Shown one piece after another: positions 18,894 through 28,659 of a stretch of DNA of 64,000 bases. The notes beneath the pieces were generated by a model. That model made no database searches and had not been told where the DNA came from. It saw nothing but the letters and a program-made list of their open reading frames with translations. Location: positions 5,499,001 to 5,563,000 of the forward strand of contig NZ_CP133605.1 in NCBI RefSeq assembly GCF_031199965.1, in the 5' to 3' direction. The first letter of the stretch is position 1, and the number at the start of each line of letters is the position of its first letter. This DNA is from Paenibacillus sp. D2_2 (GTDB lineage Bacteria > Bacillota > Bacilli > Paenibacillales > Paenibacillaceae). The translations under genes and the position numbers were made by a program.

Positions 18894-19363
18894 CATGCAA
18901 AATTACGAAATTACTCAATACGGAATTTGATCAAAGGTTTGGATGGATGGGAAGCTGAAAAGGTAAATGATCCATCACAGCGCTAAATCAAGGGGGATTT
19001 CGCAAGTTACTGCAGTAACGGTTGCCACAGTGGCTATTTAGCCCATAATCCTCCATTTTGATTTTTAACGGTTGTCATGGAGCTTATTGATCGATTTTGA
19101 TGTAAATATACCTACTCTTGATGGAAATAGGCGCTATGACAACCGTTAGACTGCGAAATGCGGCATATTACGATGAATAAAGGCTATGGCAACCGTTAGA
19201 AGCCACGACACCCTCATTCCGCATTTATTGGTTTCATCAAATCGTTGTTCGTTAATTTATTTGTTCGTATGTTCATCATCTGTTTGAACACTTATTGGAA
19301 CTGCCATCGTGATGATCCCAGTATCAATAGAAGCTTATTTTTTTCTCACACTGCGTAAGTTTA
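18894..19363. other. 470-bp gap holding an inverted-repeat element
   Basis: No convincing gene. The left part has AT-rich sequence after the DUF4062 stop; 19016-19198 carries four copies of a 15-base motif (see repeat entry); the remainder up to 19363 has only a weak reading frame that is antisense to the hydrolase end. Confidence 0.5.
19016..19198. repeat. Four-copy inverted-repeat intergenic element
   Basis: TAACGGTTGCCACAG at 19016 and TAACGGTTGTCATGG at 19066 (50 apart) are mirrored by CTATGACAACCGTTA at 19134 and CTATGGCAACCGTTA at 19184 (also 50 apart). The symmetric layout can fold into a long cruciform or nested RNA hairpin. It looks like a short non-autonomous repeat family. Confidence 0.75.
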
Positions 19364-20133
19364 TCAATCCCGCCCCGCCTCGTAGAGCTTCTGCGCCACC
19401 ATGGCAGGCCTTGTACGCGAATCCGTCATGTGGTCCCCATCACCAACAATCAGTCGGAACAGACCGAGCCGCATGGACATATGTGGATTCCACCCATAGC
19501 CTTCTCCCTGTGGCAATACGTTGTCCTGATAGAAATAGACATAGCTCCTTGGTGTAGACAATGCATAGAACGCCTTAAGATCCAATTTCTCAAAGAGCGG
19601 TTTAGCCGGTTAGGAACAACACCAGCATAGATTTGCCTAGCCACATCCAAGGTAGCGGTGTTGACGAACAATTCCCGAAACAACGGAAACGGAAGCATGA
19701 TCGTGTCGTCCTTTGAACTAGCTCTAAGCTGCTCAAATCCTTGTCTCGTTTGCGGAGGTAACTCATCGGCAAGCGACTCGCCGTCTTTCAGTACAAATGC
19801 ATCCCAGAAGACGAGGCGCTTAATACGGTCTGGTACCTGTTCGGCTACCTTCTGAATGACTGTTCCCCCAAAGCTGTGTCCAACAAGAATAATATCGTGC
19901 AAATTTAGCTCCGTTATAAAATCGACTACAGAATTCGTGACCATGGCATGCGTGACATTTTTGTTAGGATCATCTCCATGACCAGCATATTCCGGCGTAT
20001 AGACGACATGCCCATTCCTGCGCAGTGCCGTCGCTATGCCGTCCCAGAAATGAGCATCGGCCCAGGAGCCATGCACAAGCACGAAGGTAAGCCGCTGCTC
20101 GACATGCACTTGATAGTTATTGTTCGATTCCAT
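19364..20133 (-). CDS. Alpha/beta hydrolase (salicylate-esterase-like), frame-broken
   Basis: Small hydrolase of the MES/salicylate-methylesterase-like group: FVLVHGSWADAHFWDGIATA opens the fold, VGHSFGGTV is the nucleophile elbow, GDGDHMTDSRTRPAMV holds the C-terminal catalytic His. As read, the frame derails at 19596-19600; one extra base gives NRLFEKLDLKAFYALSTP and a 256-residue protein, the usual length. The start at 20133 (MESNNNYQVHVEQRL) is chosen by homology; the open frame extends to 20265 without a better ribosome site. No signal peptide. Confidence 0.8.
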
Positions 20134-20366
20134 GGCTTCATCCCGTAAGAACCATCCACCTTCAAAATTAAGGGGAAAATACCTATAAGGCATAAACCGG
20201 TAATCGGTATAGGGAAATTGATGATTTTTTTGGCAATAAGGATACATGCACAAACATCCTCTCAAATCAGCATATATCAGCTTATGCCTAATGCGTTTGA
20301 GAGGTTCCCACCACTTGATCTATATATCGCTCATGCCCTCACGTCTGGTCTCCTAGCAATTATCCT

Positions 20367-21083
20367 TCACTGTCGTTGGTTATCTCTTAGTTTTTGGAGT
20401 TTCGCAATGATGTAATCGTAATCCAATTCATCGATATTCGGATATCCATTGATCTTCGATTTCACATCAATCAGTTCCTGTGGTAATTCTGTATTTGCAC
20501 CTCTCGTAAAGATGGCTGCCACAGTACCTGTAACCACACCGATAACTCCAATTCCCGAAAGCATAAGTACACTTGCAATAATTCTCCCCACGGTTGTCAC
20601 CGGTGAAATGTCCCCATAACCCACCGTAGTCATTGTGACAATCGCCCACCATAACGCATCCTCATATGTATGTATATCTGGCTCGATCAACTTCATTGGT
20701 AGAGCAACCACAAAAAGCATGGTCATAACAAGCAATAATAGATTATCAATCTTGTACTTCTTCAAAAACAGATCAAAGAGCGCTGTACGTCGATTCATAA
20801 TCATCAGCAACCGCAATAGCCTAATAATTCGCACAAAACGCGCAGTTCGCAAAATGTGATCGATCGGGAGAATGGATATAAAGTCCAATGGATGTTCCCT
20901 AAAAAACTTCCATTTATTCTCACTTAGTGCCAGTCGGATAATGTAATCTACAAAGAACACTGCCCAAATAAACCTGTCCAAAATTACGCCCTCGACGGAA
21001 GGAAGGTCTAATGTAAGTGAAAGGACTACTAAAAGCCCCAGCCCTATTTCATAGATTAGTCCAAATGATATTTTCTTTGTCAT
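20367..21083 (-). CDS. Voltage-gated-type potassium channel (six-helix)
   Basis: 238 residues with the full 6TM plan: S1 near 10-25, S2 38-53, S3 66-76, S4 with repeated arginines (RTARFVRIIRLLRLLMIMNR), S5 115-130, pore with the selectivity filter TVGYGD (residues about 152-157) and S6. It resembles KvAP/KvLm-type bacterial channels. The C-terminus is a short cytoplasmic helix without RCK domain. Start at 21083 is preceded by AAAAGGAGG. Monocistronic. Confidence 0.93.
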   Translation of the reverse strand: MTKKISFGLIYEIGLGLLVVLSLTLDLPSVEGVILDRFIWAVFFVDYIIRLALSENKWKFFREHPLDFISILPIDHILRTARFVRIIRLLRLLMIMNRRTALFDLFLKKYKIDNLLLLVMTMLFVVALPMKLIEPDIHTYEDALWWAIVTMTTVGYGDISPVTTVGRIIASVLMLSGIGVIGVVTGTVAAIFTRGANTELPQELIDVKSKINGYPNIDELDYDYIIAKLQKLRDNQRQ

Positions 21084-21198
21084 TGATCCTCCTTTTCATC
21101 AATAAACGTTTGGAAAAATATTATTCTTCTCCATTATATTACCTTATTATCACTTATGATATGGTTCAGCTTGACGGATCTATCGGGCGGAAAACAGA

Positions 21199-21240
21199 AT
21201 AAGCCTCTATTCCATACACGGAATAAAGGCTTATTTTTTA
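21199..21240. terminator. Terminator between the channel and GyrI-module genes
   Basis: Long stem AATAAGCCTCTATTCC with GGAATAAAGGCTTATT followed by T5. Lies right after the minus-strand gene ending at 21255. Confidence 0.75.
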
Positions 21241-21254
21241 TACTTTTGCTTACT

Positions 21255-21717
21255 TTAATACTCCCCTTTTATGACAAAGAACGAGCCCCGAATAGTTCCA
21301 GCAAGTTTAGATTTCTGCCTAGCAAACTTAAACTTCCCTTCTAGCTCCTGCGGTACCTCCATCCCTTCAGAAAGCTTAAAACCAACAGCCCGCTTCTTAG
21401 GGTCATCAACCGTATACATCACATTAAGTCCCAGACCATCTTCATAGAAGACGTAGGTAAACAGAATATTTTCTACTTGGAAACGCGACGTCTCTAAAGG
21501 TTTAGCTGCAAACTCAATATCACGTTCTTTTAATACTCGGTTCACATAATCAAGGTTCTCCTGGCTTTCACTAGCAGGTACAACCGTAAATTCATGCTTG
21601 TATTTATTCATAAAGTAACGCGCTTCATTCGCACGTAAGCCTGGCAAGCGCCTCTGCCACAGGAGAAGATTCTAAACCAACCGTAGACACATTTTTAAAA
21701 TCAACGATATACGACAT
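21255..21717 (-). CDS. Conserved small protein of the GyrI-like module, frame-broken
   Basis: Reads MSYIVDFKNVSTVGLESSPV from ATG 21717 (AAGGA upstream), is lost at GCCTGGC (21639-21645), and after removal of one base continues EALAGLRANEARYFMNKYKH to give 153 residues. I do not recognise a named family; it is a soluble alpha/beta-looking protein with no signal peptide. It follows the GyrI-like gene by 18 bases in the same operon, so it probably shares the WYL regulator's control. Confidence 0.65.
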
Positions 21718-21735
21718 TCCAATCCTTCTCTCTAT

Positions 21736-22215
21736 TTATTTACTAACAACAGGAATCCACATCTCACCAAACACTAAGCCGTCTCGCTGCCCCATATGAA
21801 CCGTTGTATTTGGCCCACCAACATAGGCAAAATTCTTTGCTTCTGGTAACACTTGACCAAAGGCAATGCCAGCAAGCTTATTACTAAGCTCATCAGCCGT
21901 CGTCCCTTCCCCTTTTACAACCAGGTATTCCCCCTTAGGGAATTGAATAACCCTTGTTGCCTCTGGCAGTGATTCCTCTGTCATGACACCAGCATAGTGC
22001 ATCATCTTATTGTTCACCGCTTCGTTCACAGCAAAAATGTAATCATTTGTGGCGATGGCTTTTAAAGTGGCTAGCCTTCCATCTTGTTCGACAGCCGACC
22101 AAAAGTCCGCCTTTTCCTTATTTATGCCAACAAAGTCTGTGTAATCGCTCTTCAGCTCTGTTCCAATCCCTAATACGGTAAAGCTTTCTTTTTCCTCCAA
22201 CGCATATTGTGCCAT
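21736..22215 (-). CDS. GyrI-like small-molecule-binding domain protein
   Basis: About 159 residues from the ATG at 22215 (MAQYALEEKESFTVLGIGTE). The stand-alone GyrI/AraC-effector fold is evident from strands such as FTVLGIGTELKSDY and the acidic ligand-pocket region GGPNTTVHMGQRDGLVFGEM plus the closing WIPVVSK, typical of the family. An in-frame ATG at 22227 overlaps the AGGAGG site, so 22215 is preferred. Similar to B. subtilis YobU, which is also divergent from a WYL regulator. Ligand unknown. Confidence 0.85.
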   Translation of the reverse strand: MAQYALEEKESFTVLGIGTELKSDYTDFVGINKEKADFWSAVEQDGRLATLKAIATNDYIFAVNEAVNNKMMHYAGVMTEESLPEATRVIQFPKGEYLVVKGEGTTADELSNKLAGIAFGQVLPEAKNFAYVGGPNTTVHMGQRDGLVFGEMWIPVVSK

Positions 22216-22324
22216 AATCAAAACCATCCTCCTTTTTAAATGAACCAAATGATTTGTCTTTTCACTTGATGGGTTTATAATAGCCTTAAATCATGTCAAA
22301 AAGTGATACTGTTTAGGGGGCCCT

Positions 22325-23290
22325 ATGAAAAAAGTTGAACGGATTAATATCATCATGCGCTATATTAACAATCGTGCCCACTTTACTATTTCTGAAATCA
22401 TGCAAGAATTTAATATTTCTCGTTCGACAGCGATTCGAGATATCAGAGAAATTGAAGCCCTAGGGATGCCACTTGTCGCTGAAGTTGGGAGGGATGGAGG
22501 GTATTTTGTCATGAACAACTCTGTCCTTCCCACGGTTCGCTTTACCGATAATGAGATCAAAGCCCTTTTTATTGCCTTTATGGCCACAAGAAATCAACAA
22601 CTTCCTTATCTAAAGAGTCGTCAGTCTTTAACTGAAAAATTACTAGGCCTCATCTCAGAAAACCAGCAAGACGACCTTGTTCTTTTAAATCAGATATTGC
22701 TGTTTGAAGGGACTAACCCCCATAATCCCGATCTACTTGATCTGTCAGACCTGCCCCATCCTATGGTAGAAAACCTCTTCCAAAGCCTTCTTTTAGATAG
22801 CTATTTATTGGTTACCATTCAAGAAGAGAAGATAACTCAATCATATCCCATTTTTCTCTTGCACCTTTATCACGAAAAAAGCCAATGGCTCATTGAAGGC
22901 TTTGACTTAAAGGAAGAGAAGCGGCGAATTTTCCCTGTCGACAATCTCATCCATGTAGAACCCTACCCTACGAAAAAAAGAGAAAATAAAAAAAAAATTT
23001 TAGAAAAACTCAGTAAACAGGAAGAAGCAATCAACCTTATCCTTGAGCTTGGTCCAAAGGCGATTGCCCAGTTTAGAAAATATCATCCTTTGAAAGCTTC
23101 CATTTCTTATACAAATCCTTACCAAACCACAGCCATTCTAAAGACTTTTATCAACGTGAACAGTTCAGAAGAATTAACCGAAATTACAAGTTGGCTACTT
23201 TTTCTAGGTGGGGATATCAAGATCAGGGAAATGCCCGAAGAAGTCTTAAAGATTCTACAAGAGAGATTTAAGATATGGAGGTTTGAATGA
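22325..23290 (+). CDS. DeoR/WYL-domain transcriptional regulator
   Basis: 321 residues. HTH_11 at residues 1-60 (FTISEIMQEFNISRSTAIRD, then IREIEALGMPLVAE), a helical middle, and a WYL domain at about 150-215 (KSQWLIEGFDLKEEKRRIF). GGGGGG lies 5 bases before ATG 22325. It is divergent from the GyrI-like gene with a 97-bp gap containing TATAAT, the same arrangement as B. subtilis yobU/yobV. WYL domains sense ligands (nucleic acids or nucleotides in some cases). The module is AT-rich and more Bacillus-like than its surroundings, which could reflect transfer. Confidence 0.88.
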   Translation: MKKVERINIIMRYINNRAHFTISEIMQEFNISRSTAIRDIREIEALGMPLVAEVGRDGGYFVMNNSVLPTVRFTDNEIKALFIAFMATRNQQLPYLKSRQSLTEKLLGLISENQQDDLVLLNQILLFEGTNPHNPDLLDLSDLPHPMVENLFQSLLLDSYLLVTIQEEKITQSYPIFLLHLYHEKSQWLIEGFDLKEEKRRIFPVDNLIHVEPYPTKKRENKKKILEKLSKQEEAINLILELGPKAIAQFRKYHPLKASISYTNPYQTTAILKTFINVNSSEELTEITSWLLFLGGDIKIREMPEEVLKILQERFKIWRFE

Positions 23291-23359
23291 GCGCAACAGA
23301 AAGCTTCTATATATATGTGTACAAAAAAGAGGAAGCATGCGCCCCCTCCTTCACTCGTT

Positions 23360-26296
23360 CTAATGTTTAATAGCGTCTTTGCCTACATAATACGTTTCGG
23401 TAGGTCCTAAATAGCTGTCTGCAGGTTGCTTTCCTTCTGGATAGATCACCAATTTTTCCAATACAAAGCCTGGGCTAACTGCATAAATCCTCAATGTATT
23501 TAACCCTTCGCGGCACTGGATCCCCGTGCTGTATTTACGAATATGATCAAGAACTCCTTGTGCCCAATGATCGTCATCCACTCGGTATCCTTCAGGCATT
23601 GTATTGACGATGCTAATCGCTTCCTCATTCACTTGAACCCCACAGAATAACGAGCCTTGTTTGGTAACTGGATTAGATGGTTGCATATAGAGCTCTACCT
23701 CATACAGACCGCCTTCCTCTACTGCAAAATGATATTCCAGATAAGGTGCGTCCTTACCTGCAGTAAAGTATTCTGTAGTTGGATAAGCCTTCACAGCGGA
23801 TAATGTCTTACCGTATCCTTCAATCACTTCGAATTTGCTAGCATTCCCATTAGGCTGGATGGCTTCCTGGTTCAGCGCATAATGCTCAGCTTCTATAGAA
23901 ATATAACCATTCGTCTCGATAAAGGTCATATGAGGCAGTTTACTAAGGTCATCTTTGGGTACATTTACAACTATAGTACATCTACCTAATGGCATTTCTA
24001 TTAAAATATGGCCTTCTGTCTCGTCGTTTATCGTACCACGGTCAACCTTTACATGAATGACATTTGTTGTTTGTTCTTTCCCGTCTAAGCTTCCGCTCGT
24101 CTTAGAACAGGTCAACCACGGATGATCACATGTAATCTTATACTCAGCAGTAAGATCGCTAATACTTGAAATGGTAAATGAAGCTTCCTCAACGTCCGGC
24201 TGTAGGAAATCATTCATATATAATTTGTTGATATGCCATGCGCTTCCTTCGCTACGCTGGGTCGTTCCATCTATTGCAACTACCAATCTCGGTTTATTCG
24301 CCGGTATAACATGCATGAGAATCGGATTTCGAGCTTCATCTTCATTCCACCTCGTGAAGCCGATATGCTCAGAGAGCCCCATACCGTACCACCTGCCATC
24401 ATCCATTACATGATACAGATCAACAAGCTCTTTATCCTTTTTCATGCATTGTCTAATCTGTTCAGCAAGCTTATTGGCTTCCATTTCCCCTAGCTTTGCT
24501 TTGTAATGGTTTTTACTTGTGAGCAACCACATTTTCTGCAAATTGAGATTCCCTACGGTTGGATAATAGATTAGTGCGAAATAAGACGGTAACTTCCCTT
24601 CATCCACTGTCTTATATAGTTCATTAGCTAGATCTAATAGGTAATCTATTTGATTTAATAAATGATCTGTTTCCTTATAATTTACCGGATGGTATACATC
24701 TGAATTCATGTGCTCAGGTCTGCGTATATGTGCCATCTTGGTATAGCCTGTCAGGAGCTCAAAGATCTTCTCCATATCATCCTCATTGAACACGCCAGCA
24801 AACTGCTGCTGAATCCACTGTTTCGTATATAGATCCGTCTTATTAAGAGCATCGGTTCCCCATTGTTCAAAATCATACGCCAAATCAAGAAAATAGGATA
24901 ACGGGAACTCCTGCGTACTAATATCACCCACATTGACGATCCAGAGATCACGGATTCCGAAGTCATAAGCCATCGTCATCTGCTCCCAAATTTTCGGGAG
25001 GTACGAACTGTTAATCCATTCAAAAGAGATCGGCCCGCCATGATAATCAAAATGATAATACATTCCATAACCACCTGGATGGTTACGCATTTCTTCCGTT
25101 GGCAATGTGCGGAGATTACCGTGGTTATCATCACAAAGCATTAGAATAATGTCCTCAAGCTCCTCGGAATGGATTAATCCTGGTGTCTGTTCATCTCCAT
25201 AGAAGAAAGGCTCCACCTCTTTATATAAGGCCAACATTCTTGGTACTTCTGACAGGTCTGGATTGACATTTTCCCGGATCAATCGGTTCTGTGTATGTAT
25301 GACTTCTCGCAGCAATTGAATATTATCGGACAGTGTAGCGCCTTTACCCATGATTGCAGTATCGGCTTCACCACGCATACCGACCGTAATCACACTTTCA
25401 AATTTGCCGCTTCGTTGAAGACCGTCTTCCCAGAATTTCGTAATCCCTTCTCTGTTCACAATGAAATTCCAGGCATCGCCATAGATTGAATCCTTACCAC
25501 GGAGATATTTATATTCCTCACCAGATCGCAAACAAGGCTCGTGATGGGAAGCCCCCATGACGACTCCATATTCATCTGCCAGTTCCGCATTAGCCAAGCC
25601 GGGCCCATCATCATAAAATCGAGCTGACCACATCGCAGGCCAGAGATAATTTCCTTTCAATCTTAGCAATAACTCAAAAACGTGATCATACATTTCTGCG
25701 TTAAAACCGCCATAATTTTTCATCGTCCAATTGCCAAAGGCCGGCCATTCATCATTAATAAAAAAGCCGCGAAAACGAACGGATGGTTCTTTAGAGATAT
25801 ATTTCAAATTCTCACTCAGAGAGAACGATTCTTTCCACTCTGGCTTCACATTGGCCCAATCCACCAACGGAGAAACCCCAAGACACTCTGATAGATGAAA
25901 AAGACCGTAGATTGTACCGCGTTTATCACTTCCTGCGATAACCAATGCCTTCTCAACGCCTTCAAAGGGATGATCAATGACCTGGAATAAGAATACTTCT
26001 CTCTTCCCTTTGATGTCTGACAAATCGATCAACTTCTTCTCCTCAAGCTCGAGTAGCATTGGGCTACGACCCACGGTTCCATACAGAACAGCATTTTTGC
26101 CAAGCTGGCTTCTGTCTGTCGTTGCTTGTGGTGCATAACCAAAGACCAACTCCACATCATGCATAACCTTTTTAGCTATTTTGTTCACACCGACGAAAGC
26201 TTCCTCTTCCGAGTAAAATAGCGCGCCTGCTATTGATGCACTATCGTCTGTAGTGCTTACATTTTTAAGCATCTCTTGAGTAATAGTGAACTCCAT
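23360..26296 (-). CDS. Glycoside hydrolase family 115 (xylan alpha-glucuronidase type)
   Basis: 978-residue intracellular enzyme without a signal peptide. The N-terminal domain (1-160) carries the GH115 opening; RFRGFFINDEWPAFGNW and LKGNYLWPAMWSARFYDDGP are family landmarks of the TIM barrel; ASHHEPCLRSGEEYKYLRG and GMRGEADTAIMG contain probable active-site residues; the C-terminal third contains beta-sandwich modules (from about 690). GH115 enzymes remove (methyl)glucuronic acid from xylan. The ATG at 26296 follows GAAAGGAAG. No other xylan gene is adjacent. Confidence 0.93.
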   Translation of the reverse strand: MEFTITQEMLKNVSTTDDSASIAGALFYSEEEAFVGVNKIAKKVMHDVELVFGYAPQATTDRSQLGKNAVLYGTVGRSPMLLELEEKKLIDLSDIKGKREVFLFQVIDHPFEGVEKALVIAGSDKRGTIYGLFHLSECLGVSPLVDWANVKPEWKESFSLSENLKYISKEPSVRFRGFFINDEWPAFGNWTMKNYGGFNAEMYDHVFELLLRLKGNYLWPAMWSARFYDDGPGLANAELADEYGVVMGASHHEPCLRSGEEYKYLRGKDSIYGDAWNFIVNREGITKFWEDGLQRSGKFESVITVGMRGEADTAIMGKGATLSDNIQLLREVIHTQNRLIRENVNPDLSEVPRMLALYKEVEPFFYGDEQTPGLIHSEELEDIILMLCDDNHGNLRTLPTEEMRNHPGGYGMYYHFDYHGGPISFEWINSSYLPKIWEQMTMAYDFGIRDLWIVNVGDISTQEFPLSYFLDLAYDFEQWGTDALNKTDLYTKQWIQQQFAGVFNEDDMEKIFELLTGYTKMAHIRRPEHMNSDVYHPVNYKETDHLLNQIDYLLDLANELYKTVDEGKLPSYFALIYYPTVGNLNLQKMWLLTSKNHYKAKLGEMEANKLAEQIRQCMKKDKELVDLYHVMDDGRWYGMGLSEHIGFTRWNEDEARNPILMHVIPANKPRLVVAIDGTTQRSEGSAWHINKLYMNDFLQPDVEEASFTISSISDLTAEYKITCDHPWLTCSKTSGSLDGKEQTTNVIHVKVDRGTINDETEGHILIEMPLGRCTIVVNVPKDDLSKLPHMTFIETNGYISIEAEHYALNQEAIQPNGNASKFEVIEGYGKTLSAVKAYPTTEYFTAGKDAPYLEYHFAVEEGGLYEVELYMQPSNPVTKQGSLFCGVQVNEEAISIVNTMPEGYRVDDDHWAQGVLDHIRKYSTGIQCREGLNTLRIYAVSPGFVLEKLVIYPEGKQPADSYLGPTETYYVGKDAIKH

Positions 26297-26433
26297 AATA
26301 ACTTCCTTTCTGCTGCTGTTTTCTCATACGATTGTATGCTCTCTTCATTTTATTACAGCCAGTATATATAAATTGGGGATTAAAAGATATGCACTCTACG
26401 AGCATGAATCTACCATAATCTCTCATGATCGAC

Positions 26434-26472
26434 CAAAAGGCCATCCTATGCGGATGGCCTTTCGCTTTTTTC
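26434..26472 (-). terminator. Terminator of the phosphotransferase gene
   Basis: Perfect stem AAAGGCCATCC/GGATGGCCTTT between the phosphotransferase stop and the GH115 promoter region. Confidence 0.75.
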
Positions 26473-26509
26473 AACATCGTAGTCATGTACTAGGTTAACG
26501 TACCTCCGG

Positions 26510-27519
26510 TTAAAGATCTCCGAGAAGTGCATCGAATTGCTCCCAACGCTCCGCAGTGTGAATCATTTCTTCGGCAAAACGGGCAGGGGCCACACTGAAC
26601 GATTCGATCGACGGCTGGATCCACCAAGACGATTCGATACACCAGACGTACTTGATTGCCCTCAAAATCGAGCCCGGCGGCAGCGACCGTACACTACGGT
26701 AGCCTTCAGTAAAAGCAACCACAGCATCTTTGTGAAGTCCATATTCGCTGAGCGTGCCGGAAAGGATAGCCCGTCCAAGGTCCAGTGCTGGAAACGAGTA
26801 GCGCGCCCGATCAAAATCAACGATGGCTGCTAGATGGTCCCCTTCGAAAAGCAAATTGTCCGCCCACAGATCAAGGTGGGTCCAGCCCGCACTCAGAGGC
26901 GGCACAAAGTCATCATTTTCAAGTGAATTAATAATCGACTTCTGTAATTGCAGTAAGTTCCTGACACGTTCAGACGAGTCACGAGCTGCATTCCAATTGA
27001 CCTCCCAGGTGTGTTCCATCTCCTTGCGAGACAACTGCCAGACCAGGTCCTTCCGGCGGCACTGCTAATCCGAGCCCTATTGCTGCTGAGGAATCCCAGA
27101 AGGCATGCATATCCGCGGCAGCTCGTCCGAGTGAGTGCATCCTATGCTCACCAATCATTCCAGCAGGTACCATAGCCCCCGGACAGCACGTCATGACGGT
27201 CATGTACCTTCCGCACGGCAGGATGTGCATACAGCGCCCTTCCAGTGTCAACGGCTCAGGACACGGTCCTCCCGACTGATAAAAGAAGCTGCAGTTGCAG
27301 CGCATTTTCAATCTTGTCGCGGAACTCCGGATCATGCATCTTATACCGTCCGGGGTGATAGCTTTTGACGAACAGCCGCCCCTTGCTCGTCTCGACGATC
27401 CACTTCTCGTTCTTTAGCCCACGCCTTACACGCTTGGCAGACAGCAACTCAGTCAAAAAATGCTTCTTCAGCCAGCCCGCAATCTCGTCTATTAGCTGGT
27501 CCTCAGTCGTTAACGGCAT
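26510..27519 (-). CDS. APH-family phosphotransferase, two frame breaks
   Basis: Kinase-like protein of the aminoglycoside/choline kinase fold. Three overlapping frames join: the N-lobe (27519-27285; GRLFVKSYHPGRYKM), a middle (to about 27055; YQSGGPCPEPLTLEG) and the C-lobe with the Brenner motif THLDLWADNLLFEG and the metal-binding VDFDRARYSFPALDLGRAI. One T too many at 27281-27284 and one base missing near 27053-27059 restore about 336 residues, the family length. HLDLWADN replaces the usual HxDxxxxN, with catalytic D and N kept. It may modify a drug or a small metabolite; substrate unknown. AAGGGTGG lies upstream of 27519. Confidence 0.8.
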
Positions 27520-27785
27520 TGAAATCCACCCTTTCTAATCAGCAGTTTGGATACCTATCCCTAAGGGAGCATTTGCTGACTTCTGATACCACCTGTTCCT
27601 CCCCGCCAGAAACGGGGTTGCAGCAAAATGTCACTGAATGGAGAACTCACCTGTTCATGAGGAGCGAGTATGACCGTAAGTTAGCCTTCGCGATTAAATT
27701 CCATGCCCCTCAAGTAATTCCTCCCAATTGCCAGCAATAACTTGCCGCTACTTATGATACAGTTCTCCGTATCATCCCAAAGGCG
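27520..27785. other. Gap with no supported gene
   Basis: Between the phosphotransferase start and the terminator of the SR-rich protein gene I see no convincing reading frame. A 73-codon plus-strand frame (27519-27740) is antisense, lacks a ribosome site and resembles nothing. Confidence 0.5.
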
Positions 27786-27820
27786 AAAAAAAGAATCTGA
27801 TCTGTAAAAGATCAGACTCC
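27786..27820 (-). terminator. Terminator of the SR-rich protein gene
   Basis: Stem of AGTCTGATCT with AGATCAGATT, followed on the minus strand by CTTTTTTTC. Confidence 0.75.
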
Positions 27821-27888
27821 TTATTTTAGCTCTCCGCCAATCACGAATAGCCCCTTTGGGCCGTCCAAAAGGGCTGTTCTTCCTGCGG

Positions 27889-28448
27889 CTATTGTGATTC
27901 GACTTCTGCCGCGACTGCTTCGGCTGGTGTCATCAAGCCTTGAACGGCGCCAAGAAACGGGCGTACGGACCTGATCATGCCGTATCCCAACTTCACGACC
28001 GGGACAAATCGCTGGATCATACCGAACAACCGTATGCCGCCGCCGAGTGCTCCCGTAGCAGCACCACCAAGTCCACCGAGGCCGCCAAATCCCCCGAACA
28101 GAGATCCTAATATGGGAAGAAAAGCTGATATTTGGGCGTCCGGCTTGCGGGAGCGGGAACGGACGGAAGACTTGCGCGATCGTGAACGGACGGATGGCTT
28201 ACGTGAGCCGCTCCGTCTGCTGCCGGAACGACTGCCCGGGGCCTGGAGCCGGCTCTGTCCTGCTTAGACCTTGAGCCTTGATTCCCAGATGAGGTGCTCT
28301 GCTGAGCACCGACGCTAGCCAGCGCCAAGCCGCTGCTGTTCATGTCAGTAATGTAGCCGATGTAGGTTTTGCCGCTGTGCAGGGTGATACATACCGGCCG
28401 ACCCTGAAGCCGTATAGCCTGTGTGAACACCTCTTTGGATTGTGCCAT
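27889..28448 (-). CDS. Small protein: Sm-like N-domain, Ser-Arg repeats, Gly-rich hydrophobic C-terminus (frame-broken)
   Basis: As read it is 113 residues with a meaningless tail. One extra C in the run at 28238-28241 gives 186 residues. Residues 8-48 (LQGRPVCITLHSGKTYIGYI) look like an Sm/LSm-type or similar small beta-barrel; 55-110 are rich in Ser-Arg dipeptides (SRSGSRRSGSRKPSVRSRSR); about 112-186 are Gly-rich and hydrophobic (GSLFGGFGGLGGAATGALGG), then an amphipathic end. Strong positive charge plus a glycine zipper-like segment suggests a spore-coat or nucleic-acid/surface-associated protein, but I recognise no family. Its own terminator follows. Confidence 0.6.
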
Positions 28449-28591
28449 GGAAGTTCTTCACCTCGCTCACTGGTTATAGTTCATTGTACGCCAAGGGCGG
28501 ACTACCTGCTTGTGCGAATGCAGCATGTGCACATGCCCTCTTCGCAGTGAAACACCAGTTCCCGGAGCCTGCTACCATTTGTAGGCAAACC

Positions 28592-28630
28592 AAAACCCCC
28601 TCAAAAGATACTTTCTTCAGAGGGGGCTTT
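28592..28630 (-). terminator. Terminator of the S-layer phosphatase
   Basis: Stem CCCCCTC/GAGGGGG with a long loop, followed by TTTTGG on the minus strand, 30 bases after the gene. Confidence 0.7.
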
Positions 28631-28659
28631 CCGTCATTTATTTATACGAGCAGCTTCGA

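Noticed and set aside
18894-19557. A coding gene at 19309-19557 and a toxin-antitoxin or defence island with the DUF4062 gene
   Set aside because: The frame is antisense to the hydrolase 3' end, and no partner defence gene is nearby.
26979-27335. Independent 118-residue gene
   Set aside because: It is the middle part of the phosphotransferase in another frame, joined by one-base corrections at both ends.
27520-27785. T-box or other leader before the phosphotransferase
   Set aside because: AGGGTGG near 27530 is the ribosome site of the gene; no T-box core or specifier hairpin is visible.
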